NCBI RefSeq assembly: GCF_034653275.1
Contig: NZ_JAYEES010000001.1
Location: 1,302,001 to 1,366,000, forward strand
Source of the DNA: Nitrospirillum sp034653275
Lineage (GTDB): Bacteria; Pseudomonadota; Alphaproteobacteria; Azospirillales; Azospirillaceae
Direction of reading: 5' to 3'
Length of the DNA stretch: 64,000 nucleotides
The translations under genes were made by a program, and so were the position numbers. Below the pieces are notes generated by a model that was not told the origin of the DNA, searched no databases, and was given only the letters and a program-made list of their open reading frames with translations. The stretch's first letter is position 1, and every line of letters starts with the position of its first letter. Positions 8,196 to 17,100 of the stretch are shown here, piece after piece.

Positions 8196-8285
8196 CGGTC
8201 AGCCGGTGGTCGGCTGTGGATTGAAACACGTCTGTGGAAACTTGTTGTTGTTCGGGTGCGAAAAGGGGCGGGCGGCGCCCGCCCC
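8196..8285 (+). ncRNA. creA: crRNA-like RNA (CreA-type antitoxin or Cas-regulating RNA)
   Basis: A solitary degenerate CRISPR repeat on the plus strand, opposite to the arrays. CAGCCG (8200-8205), loop GTGGT, CGGCTG (8211-8216) form a perfect 6-bp hairpin whose sequence differs from the array hairpin. The handle TGGATTGAAAC (8217-8227) is identical to the array handle and sits directly at the hairpin base, where Cas5c cuts. A spacer-like tail follows from 8228 for about 34 nt. Its seed matches a TTC-flanked site at the promoter 100 bp away. There is no second repeat, so the 3' end is probably set by the GC hairpin at 8265-8285. The family (CreA in type I-B and others) loads into Cascade and represses a toxin or cas promoter without cleavage. 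Found between cas3 and cas5c. Confidence 0.82.
8261..8285 (-). terminator. Rho-independent terminator of cas3
   Basis: A perfect 9-bp GC stem (GGGGCGGGC/GCCCGCCCC, 3-nt loop) starts 18 nt after the cas3 stop and is followed on the minus strand by TTTT (8264-8261). It separates cas3 from the cas5c operon. On the plus strand the same hairpin lies just after the spacer-like tail of the crRNA-like RNA. Confidence 0.85.
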
Positions 8286-8303
8286 ATCTCTTTGCATCTA
8301 CAA

Positions 8304-10637
8304 TCAGAACAGGCTGCTATCTATCCGGCGGAAGGACGGGTCCGCCCAACGCAGGCCATGCACCTCATCGTAAAGGTCCTCATTGACCAGCAGGACGAAC
8401 TGGTCGCTATAGAGGTCCGGTTTGACGGGGCTGGCGGCGTGCCGGGCCACCAGGTCGGCCCGCGCGCGGTGCGGGATTTGAACCAGGAACGGCTGCAGGG
8501 CGCGGGCGGCGGCGGCGGGCGATGCGCCCCATTCCAGGCGCTCAAGCTGTTCCGTGACCCGGCCCCGTTCTGGACCATACGGAATGATGATAGGCACCTG
8601 GGTGTCCTCGATCAGGCGCACGGCGGCGGCGATATCGGCGAAGGGGAAGTCCAGCTTGCCGGCCCGTTCCTCCACTGCCGGCAGAACGCCCCGCCGCCCG
8701 CCCACCTCCGCGCCGTCCAGTCCACCGGAGCCGTCGCGGCGCCAATACAGCTCACGGAAGTAGGCTTCGATGGTGTCCAGCGACAGGGGATCACCGGCCC
8801 CCATTAGGAACGGGGCGGCGGCGTCCACATACTCGCGCAAGGCCGGCGGCGGCTTATGATCGGGGTGGTCGGCGGGCATGAAGACCACGACGCGGCCCCC
8901 GCCCACCCCCCATTCCCCGTTCCGGTTACAGCGCCCCGCCGCCTGGGCCACGCTGTCCAGCCCGGCGATGGCGCGCCAGACGGCGGGGAAGCTGACATCC
9001 ACCCCGGCCTCGATCAGGGAGGTGGCCACCAGCCAAATGGGGCGGCCCTGGGCCAGGTCGTCCCGGATCTCCGCCAGCACCCGGCGCCGGTGGGCGGCGC
9101 ACAGGCCGGTGGTCAATAGCCGGACCGCGCCCCCCTCCCCCGGCACCCGCCGCAGGGCCTCAAACAGGTCCAGGGCATGGCGGCGGTTGTTGACGATGCA
9201 CAGCACCTGCGGTTCAGCCGCCAGGTGTCGCGCCAGCGTCTCCACATCCAGGGGGTTGGGTTCCACGCGCACGCGCACCCGCTTCAACGCCCCGTACAGG
9301 GCCGGCGGGTCCGGCGCCAATTCCCGGACGTTTTCCAGCCCCCGGGGGAAATCGGGGCGCCGGCCGACGGCCGGCTGCGTGGCGGTGCACAGGACCACCG
9401 AACAGCGATAATGGCCGGCCAGTTCCCGGATGACCTCCAGGCAGGGCAGCAGGAACTTGACCGGCAGGGTCTGGGCCTCATCCAACACGATGACGGAGCC
9501 CGCGATGTTGTGCAGCTTGCGGCAGCGACCGGGCCGGTTGGAGAACAGGCTTTCGAAAAACTGCACGGCGGTGGTCACGACCACCGGCCGGTCCCAGTTC
9601 TCCGCCGCCAATCGGACCTTGCGCGCGCCGTCCCGCGCCTCATCGTCCAGGCCCTTGCCCGCGGGGAGAGCACGATCCCCGGCGTCGCGCCGGGCATCCG
9701 GGTCATAGGCGCTGTGGTGCTCCAACACCGCGTCAGCGTCATCCAACGCCCCACGGAACACATCGGCCGTCTGCTCGATGATGGAGGTGAAGGGGATGAC
9801 ATGGATGACCCGCCGCAGGCCGTGGGCCAAGGCATGGTCCAGCGCGAAGGCCAGGGAAGTCAGGGTTTTGCCGCCACCGGTGGGCACGGTCAGGGAGAAC
9901 AGGCCGGGCGGCAGGCGGGCACGATCCCGGACGGTGGCCAGGACGTTGGCGCGCAGCCGATCCACCTCGGTGGGAACGTCCCTCTCCCGGGCCGCGACCA
10001 TCTTCGCCGCCAGATGGCTTTCCAACCGATCCCGCAACGTCGCCAAGGACGTGGCGCATCCCCGTTCCACCGGCTGTTTGTGCAGTCGGGCGTAGAACCC
10101 TTCGGTCGCCAGGCGATCGGCATCCACCAGGCAGGAGAAGAGCATGCGCGCCAGCAGCGCCTTGCCGAAGGCGCTGAAGGATTCCAGGCTGCGCCGCACC
10201 ACCGTGGGGTCGGGTAAGTCCACGCCCTCCGGCAAGCCCGGAGGGGTCCCGAAGTTTTCCAGCCGCTGAACCAAAGGCGTCAGGTCGCTCTCGGCCGCGC
10301 CATTGGCCAGGCCGGCGTGATGGCCGGCGATGCCGAAAGCCATCAGCTTGCCCCAACGCTTGCCGTAAGCATTCAGGGCCGCGACGGCGCCCGCCGTGGA
10401 ATGATCGGGGCTGGAGCCCCGCCCCCGGATATAAAGCTGGAACTCCGGGGCGGCCTTGCCCAGGTCATGCAGGCACCCCATGGCCCGGGCGGCGGCCCCC
10501 ATGCCGAATATGTCGGCGTGTCCACCCGCGCGGTCGCCGACCTCGGACAAGTGATGGGCCAACGGCTCTCCATCAGCGCCATCAGGGCCCAGCCCCGAAT
10601 GGGCAAGCAGCGGACCATCGAACGGAGCAGCCGGCAT
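8304..10637 (-). CDS. cas3: CRISPR-associated helicase/nuclease Cas3 (type I-C)
   Basis: I choose the ATG at 10637 (MPAAPFDGPLLAHSGLGPDG), giving 777 residues; the open frame begins 18 codons earlier. The N-terminal HD nuclease shows LAHHLSEV, CLHDLGKAAPEF, DHSTAGAV and IAGHHAGL. The helicase follows with VPTGGGKT (Walker A), VLDEAQTLP (DEAQ), CTATQPAV, ATSLIEAGVDVS and QAAGRCNRNGE. Cas3 is recruited by target-bound Cascade, nicks the displaced strand and degrades DNA 3' to 5'. It has its own terminator, and 525 bp with two predicted RNAs separate it from cas5c, so it is not simply the first gene of one operon. Confidence 0.97.
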   Translation of the reverse strand: MPAAPFDGPLLAHSGLGPDGADGEPLAHHLSEVGDRAGGHADIFGMGAAARAMGCLHDLGKAAPEFQLYIRGRGSSPDHSTAGAVAALNAYGKRWGKLMAFGIAGHHAGLANGAAESDLTPLVQRLENFGTPPGLPEGVDLPDPTVVRRSLESFSAFGKALLARMLFSCLVDADRLATEGFYARLHKQPVERGCATSLATLRDRLESHLAAKMVAARERDVPTEVDRLRANVLATVRDRARLPPGLFSLTVPTGGGKTLTSLAFALDHALAHGLRRVIHVIPFTSIIEQTADVFRGALDDADAVLEHHSAYDPDARRDAGDRALPAGKGLDDEARDGARKVRLAAENWDRPVVVTTAVQFFESLFSNRPGRCRKLHNIAGSVIVLDEAQTLPVKFLLPCLEVIRELAGHYRCSVVLCTATQPAVGRRPDFPRGLENVRELAPDPPALYGALKRVRVRVEPNPLDVETLARHLAAEPQVLCIVNNRRHALDLFEALRRVPGEGGAVRLLTTGLCAAHRRRVLAEIRDDLAQGRPIWLVATSLIEAGVDVSFPAVWRAIAGLDSVAQAAGRCNRNGEWGVGGGRVVVFMPADHPDHKPPPALREYVDAAAPFLMGAGDPLSLDTIEAYFRELYWRRDGSGGLDGAEVGGRRGVLPAVEERAGKLDFPFADIAAAVRLIEDTQVPIIIPYGPERGRVTEQLERLEWGASPAAAARALQPFLVQIPHRARADLVARHAASPVKPDLYSDQFVLLVNEDLYDEVHGLRWADPSFRRIDSSLF

Positions 10638-10653
10638 ACGAGATACACCGCAG

Positions 10654-10758
10654 ACAATATACAACTCAAGAGTTGTGCAGCCACACGCCATCAGCTGTCA
10701 ACCGAGGCGTCGCCGGCACGAGGGAGGCCGCCGCTGAACATATCGACAATATACGAAC
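10654..10758 (-). promoter_or_regulatory. cas3 upstream region with palindrome and repeated motif
   Basis: A perfect palindrome ACAACTC-AA-GAGTTGT (10661-10676) lies 24 bp before the cas3 ATG. Overlapping it is GACAATATAC (10653-10662), which recurs at 10745-10754. On the minus strand each gives TATATTGTC, a possible -10. A TTGACA at 10701-10696 is too far (34 nt) from the nearer TATATT to pair with it convincingly. A regulator-binding site is likely; the promoter is not resolved. Confidence 0.45.
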
Positions 10759-10845
10759 GGTGGAGAGCCCATTCCACCTTCGCTTTAATCTGCCCTGTCG
10801 CGCTTGGAGCCGTAGGCACTTGCCCAAAACAAGGATGTTGGGCTC

Positions 10846-11087
10846 GTTTCAATCCACGCCCCCGCCCCCCGCGTAGGGAGCGACCTTGGCCAGCTGCTGG
10901 GCGTGCCGCACTTGACGCTCGTTTCAATCCACGCCCCTGTGTAGGGAGCGACGTCCGGATCCTGGCGGCCCTGGACCGGGCGCAAGAGGTTTCAATCCAC
11001 GCCCCCGCGTAGGGAGCGACCGGGAGCGCCGCGCCTGGTCGCCGACCGAGACGGCGTTTCAATCCACGCCCCCGCGTAGGGAGCGAC
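10846..11087 (-). CRISPR. Second, four-repeat mini-array with a diverged type I-C repeat
   Basis: Repeats at 10846-10884, 10921-10952, 10989-11020 and 11056-11087, with spacers of 36, 36 and 35 nt. On the minus strand the repeat ends in the same GTGGATTGAAAC, but its hairpin arms are CGCTCCC/GGGGGCG, paired through one U-G wobble. The plus-strand reading would give a C-A mismatch, so the minus strand is the crRNA strand. The copy at 10846 is 39 nt because of a 7-nt expansion in the C-rich arm, and the copy at 10921 has a variant loop. Decay at the low-coordinate end fits a leader-distal end there. Only 60 bp separate the other end from the next gene. Confidence 0.93.
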
Positions 11088-11098
11088 CTGGCGCAGGA

Positions 11099-11140
11099 CA
11101 CACCTTATCCCGGCGTACGCCAATACGGCAGCGGTCCACA
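11099..11140. mobile_element. Short IS-end-like remnant beside the mini-array
   Basis: These 42 bp match 24384-24425 at 33 positions without gaps, sharing ACCTTATCCCGG, CCAAT and CGGCAGC. The second site lies just upstream of an IS3-family orfA remnant, so both are probably ends of related insertion sequences. It occupies the place where the leader of the mini-array should be. Confidence 0.5.
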
Positions 11141-11147
11141 TCAAGCA

Positions 11148-14100
11148 TCAGAAAGCCCAGCTGGCGCGCAGCACGCCACCATGGGACTGGTAACTGCGGC
11201 GCAGTTCGCCCGTATACTCCAGCCGCAGGCTGACACCATCGCCCTGCTGCAAGGTCGCCCCGAGGCCCAGCGCCACGCCATCGGCTTCCGGCCGGCCGGT
11301 GGTGCTGACGAAGCTGACACCGCCCAGCACGCCGGTGGTGGCGATGGGGCCGTTCAGGTAGTCGTGCACCCACGCCACCCGCAGGTCGGGCGCCAACCGG
11401 CCGAGGCCCGTGGTGAAGGCCAGGTCCACCTTGGCCCCCACCTCCTGGGTCAGGCTGTCAACCTTCACCGCGCCGACCGCCATGTCGGCGACGCCCGCGT
11501 CATGCTCGTCATAGGCGTGGTTGGTCAGGCGCACCGCCCGCAGGCTCACCTGCGGCGTCACGGTCAGGGCCGACGCCACCGGCAGGTCATAGCCCACCGT
11601 CACCTTGCCCAGGTACTGCTCGCCACCGTAATTGGCGTTGGCCCGGGCGCCCAGGAAGGCCACGTACCGGCGCTGGTCGTAGTGATTGTAGCCGAAGCCG
11701 ATCTGGCCATCGACCGACAGGCGCTGGTCGGCCCAGTCAGGCCGCCACACGCTGTAAGCCGTCAACTGGTAGCTGCCCACCTGGGTCAGGCTGCCGGCCA
11801 TGACGTCCTGACCGACGGAGCCGCTGTTCAGCCAGCTGAATGCCAGGCCCGCCATGATCTCGGGATCGGCGAACCAGTCGGCGCCCAACACCAGGCCGGA
11901 GGTGCTGGCGCGATAGCCCGCCGCATCCGAGGTCGTGCCGCGCAGCACGCCGCCCCCCAGGATCTCGCCCCAGATGGCCCCCTGCTGACCGCCGGAGCCG
12001 GCCGCCGCCCCGCCGCCCCCGTCCATCAGTCCGGCCACCGTCTGCTGGTGCTGGCTGATGGCGGTGGTGGTGGGCGTGACGGCGGCGGTGCCCAACTGCG
12101 GCGTCAATTGGCTGGGCGACAGCTGGGCCACCGCCACCTTCTGCGCCGTGGCGCTGAGGGTGGCGAGGGGCGTCAGCACCTGCTGCGCGAAGTTTTGCGC
12201 CGCCGGGGAGGTGGCCGAGCCGGACGAGGCCGCGATGGCCGCGATCTGGTCCAGGGCCGCGCCGGTGCCCACCGCCGCCCCACCCTGGGCCGTGCCCACC
12301 GCCGTATAGTTGGCGATGCTGGACACCTTGACCAGCAGGTCGGTGACACTGCCGACGGCGACGGTGGAGGAGGTGACGGTATAGCCGGTGGCGTTGAAGG
12401 TGACGCCGCTGACCGACAGGCCCGACCCGGCCGACACGATGGTGTAGGTGCCGGTGGACAGGACGCCGCCGCTGGCCGCCTTCAGGGTGACGGTGCCGCC
12501 CGTCAGGCTGGCGCTGCCGCTGATCACCAGGCTGCCGTAGTTGGTCGTGCTGCTGACGCCGATGACCAGGGTGCCGGCGGTCTGGGTATAGCTGCCGGTG
12601 ATGTTGACGGCGCTGTTGACCAGCAGCGAGGCGCCGCTGTTCACCACGCCGTGGCTGCCCACGTTGATGGCATCGTTCAGCAGCACGGTGCCGGCGGCGA
12701 AACGCAGGTTGGCCAGGCCGCTGGTGATGGTGCCCCTGCCCCTGCCGGCGCCGGTCAGCGTGGCCGGCGCGCTGGCGGTGCCGCCGTTGACGATCAGCTC
12801 AGTGCCGGAGAGGTTGGTGATGTCACCGGCGATGGTGCCGGTGAGCGCCAGGCTGCCCAGGCTGCCGGTCGAGGCGATGTACAGGGCCGTGGCCCCGCCC
12901 GCCTGGTTGGCCAAAGTGCCGGTGACCGCCAGGCTGGACAGCGTGCCGCCGATGTAATCGTTGGCCGTCACCGCCAGCAGGCTGCCGCCGCTGGTGACCC
13001 CGCTAACGCCCAGGCCCGTGACGCCGCTGGTGACCGTGGCGCCCGCGTAGCTGGAACCGGCACCGCCGCTGACCAGCGTCGCGCTGTCGCCCACCAGGTA
13101 GTTGCTCGTGGCGGCCAGGCCGGCATCGACCACGCCGCCATTGATGCGGGCGGCGCCACTGACCCCCAACGCATGGCCGGCCACGGCCAAGGTACCCGCC
13201 GTCTGGCTGTAGCCCCCCGTCGCCGCCACGTTGCCGGCCAGGGTCAGGCTGGCACCAGTGTTGCCGACAGTGTGGCCGCCCACGTTGATGGCGTCCGCCA
13301 GGCTGATGGCGCCGCTGGCGAATACGACATTGGACGCGGTGTTGGCGATTGTGCCGCCGGTGAAGCGTCCCACCGTCCCGTCGCTTCCGCCCGTGATGGA
13401 CAGGTCGGTGGCCGACAGGTTGACGACGTTACCAACGATGGCGCCGCTGTTGGATAGTTTCCCCAGCGTGCCCGAGGTGGCGATGTAGAGGGCGGTGGCT
13501 CCACCCGCGATGTTGGAAAGGGTACCGGTGACCGCCAGCTTGGACAGCGTGCCGCCGATGTAGTCATTGGCTGCAACCGCCAGCAGGCTGGTGCCGCTGG
13601 TCGTGCCCATGACGCCCAGGCCCGTGACGCCGCTGGCGACCGTGACGCCCGCGTAGCTGGAACCGGCGCCGCCGCTGACCAGTGTCGCGCCGTCGCCCAC
13701 CAGATAGTTGCCCGTGGCGGCCCGGCCGGCATCGACCACACCGCCGCTGATGCGGGCGGCATCGCTGACCTCCAGCACATGGCCGGCCACGGCCAGGGTG
13801 CCCGCCGTCTGGCTGTAGGCCCCCGTCACCGTCCCGTCGCCGGCCAGCATCAGGCTGGCGCCGGTGTTGCTGACGGTATGGCCGCCCACGTTGATGGCGT
13901 CCGCCAGGCTGATGGCGCCGCTGGTGAACACCACGTTGGCGGCGGTGCTGGTGATGGTGCCGCCGGTAAAGGTGCCCACCGCGCCGTTGCCGCCGCCCAT
14001 CAGCACCAGGTCGTTGGCGCTGGTGTTGACCACGTTGCCGGCGATGGTGCCGCTGTTGACCAGAGTGCCCAGGCTGCCGCTGGTGTACAGCGCCGTAGGG

Positions 14101-17100
14101 CCCGTGATCAGCCCGCTGTTCACCACCGTGCCGATGCTGCCCAGGTTGTTCAGCCCATAGAGGTCACCATTGAGTGCGCCGCTGTTGGACACGCTGCCCA
14201 GGGAACCGGACGCCGCCACGTACAGTGCCGTTTTCACGCCGCTGAGGGTGGCGGTGTTGTTCAGGCTGCCCAGGGTGCCGCCCACGTAGTCGTTGACCAC
14301 CCCCAGCAGCAGATCCACCGTCGATCCGATGGTCGCCGTGCTGCTGGCCAGCGCCAGGCCGGTGATGCCCGAGACGACGTCGACGCCGGTGTAGCTGGAC
14401 CCCAGACCGCCCTGCACCAGGGTGGCCGCATCGCCCACCAGGTAGTTGGCCGAGGCCGACACCAGCCGGGTGGTCGACACCGTGCCCCCCGTCAGGCTGG
14501 CCACCCCGGTCACCACCAGCGTGTTGTCGCCCAGCGCCAGCGTGCCAGCCGCCTGGCTGTAGTTGCCGGTCACCGTCCGCGTCTGCGCCAGGCTGACCGA
14601 GGCGCCGGTGTTGCTGAGCGTGCCGCCGCCGACATTGACCGCGTCGTCCAGCTGCAGGTTGCCCGCAGCCAGCACGACATTGGCACCCGTGCTGCGGATC
14701 GTGCCACCCGTCAGCGTGCCCACCACCGCGCCGGCGCCGCCCGTGATGGTCAGCGCGTTGGCCGAGGCGTTGACGATGTTGCCACTGATCGTGCCGCTGT
14801 TGGCCAGGCCGCCCAGGCTGCCCGTCGTGGCGATGTAGACCGCGGTGGCGGCGCTGAGCGCGCCGGTGTTGCTGAGGCTGGCCAGGCCGCCGCCGATGTA
14901 GTCGTTCACCGCCGTCAGCACCAGCGCGTTGCCGCTGGCGCCGCTGGTCGTGGCCAGGCCCGCGACACCGCTGGTGGCCACGGCGCCGGCATAGCTGGAC
15001 CCGGCCCCGCCGCTGACCAGGGTCGTGCCGCTGCCCGCCAGGTAGTTGGCCGTGGCGGACAGGCCCGCCGCCACCGTGCCGCCGCTGATGCTGGCCGCGT
15101 CCGACACCGTCAGCGTGTGGCCCGCCAGCGCCAACGCGCCGGCCGTCTGCGCATAGTTGCCGGTGACCGTCTGGTTGGCCGCCAGCGTCACGCTGGCGCC
15201 GGTGTTGCCGAGCGTGGCGGCGTCCACCGTGACGTTGTCGGCCAACAGCAGCGCGCCGGACGCCAGGACCACACCACCCAGGGTGCTGACGATGCTGCCG
15301 CCGGTCAGCGTGCCCACGGCACCGTCGGCGCCCCCCGCCACGACCAGGGCCTGGGCGCTGGTGTTCACGATGTTGCCGGCGATGGTGCCGCTGTTGGCCA
15401 CCGTGCCCAGGGTACCGCGATTGTATAGGGCCGTGGCGCCGCTGATCAGCCCGCTGTTCACCAGCGTGCCCAGGGTGCCGCGGTTGTACAGGCCGTGGCT
15501 GGCGCCGCTGATGGTGCCGCCGTTGACCACGATGCCGATGGTCCCGGCGTTGTTCAGCCCCGCGGCCGCCACCTCCGGATAATCCAGCAGGCCGCCACGG
15601 TTCAGCACCGTGCCGATGGTGCCCTGGTTGTACAGCCCGACGATGCCCGTGGCCGTGCCGGTGTTGTCGACCACCGCGACGGTGCCGAGGTTATGGATGC
15701 CGTAGCGCGTGCCCTCCAGCAGGCCGCTGTTGGACAGGCGTCCCAGGCTGCCGGTCGCCGCCACGTAAAGCGCGGTGTTCACCCCGCTGATGGTGCCGGT
15801 GTTGTTCACCGCGCCCAGGGTGCCGCCGACATAGTCGTTGGCGCCGGCCAGCAACAGGTCCACCGTCGAGCCGATGGTGGCGATGCTGGTGGTCAGCGTC
15901 AGGCCGGTGATGCCGGACAGCACGCCGACCGCCGTGTAGCTGGAACCCAGACCGCCCTGCACCAGGGTGCCGGTGCCGCTGCCCACCAGATAGTTGCCGG
16001 CGGCGTCCACCTGGGTGGTGGTGATGGCGCCGCCGCTGATGCTGGCGACGCCGCTGACCACCAGGCTGTACGTGCCCAGCGCCAGCGTGCCCGACGCCTG
16101 GCTGTAGTTGCCGGTGACGCTGACGCCGCTCAGCAGCGCCAGGGTGGCGCCGCCATTGACCACGGTGTGGCCGCCGACGTCGATGGCATCGGCCAGGCCG
16201 ACGGTGCCGGAGCTGAACACCACGTTCGACGCCGTGTTGGCGATGCCGCCGCCGGTCAGTGTGCCCACCGTGCCGTCCCCGCCCGCCAATACCAGGTCGG
16301 CCGACGACAGGTTCACGATGTTGCCGACGATGGTGCCGCTGTTGCGGACGGTCCCCAGCGTGCCGGTGGCGTCGTTGTAGATCGCCGTGGCGCCGGTCAG
16401 CAGGCCCGTGTTGGCCAGCGCGCCGACGGTGCCGATATTGTACAGCGCCCTGCCGTGGGCGGAGATGGTGCCGGCATTGACCAGCGCGCCCAGGGTGTTG
16501 ACGTTGATCACGCCCATGGAATGGCCGCTGATGACGCCCTGGTTGAGCAGCGTGCCCAGCCTGCTGTAGTTCAGCACACCCGTGGTGACCCCACTGATGC
16601 TGCCCGCCATGTTCCACAGGATACCGATGGTGCCGGTGTTGCTGACGCCCGCGCCGCCCTCAATCTGGCCGATGTTGGCCACCAGGCCGATGGTCCCCTC
16701 GTTGAACAGGCCTTCCGTCGCGCCGGCGATGGTGCCGGCGTTGCCCAGGGCCGAGATCATGACGGAGTTATGGATGCCGGCGGCGACCGTGCCCCGCACC
16801 AGCCCATAGTTGATCAGCGTGCCGACGGTCCCGTAGTTGAAGACACCGACGCCGCCCAGGACGGTACCCAGGGTGTCGCCGCCGCCGTTGGCGATGGAGT
16901 CGATGGCGCCATAATTGAGCAGGCCGGTGTTTCCGCCCAACAGCGTGCCGCTGTTGGCCAGGGTGCCCAGGCTGCCACCCGCCGCCACGTAGACGGCGTT
17001 GATCGCGCTGACGGTGCCGCTGTTCGACAACGTGCCCAAGGTGCCGCCGACATAGTCGTTGAGCACCAGCAGCGCCAGGTTGGTGCCGGTGGTGGTGCCG

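Noticed and set aside
7931..8287. 118-codon minus-strand frame spanning the cas3-cas5c gap
   Set aside because: It crosses the crRNA-like RNA, the promoter and a 9-bp hairpin, and has no protein-like pattern. Only its last 15 codons, behind a real Shine-Dalgarno, are considered as a mini-ORF.
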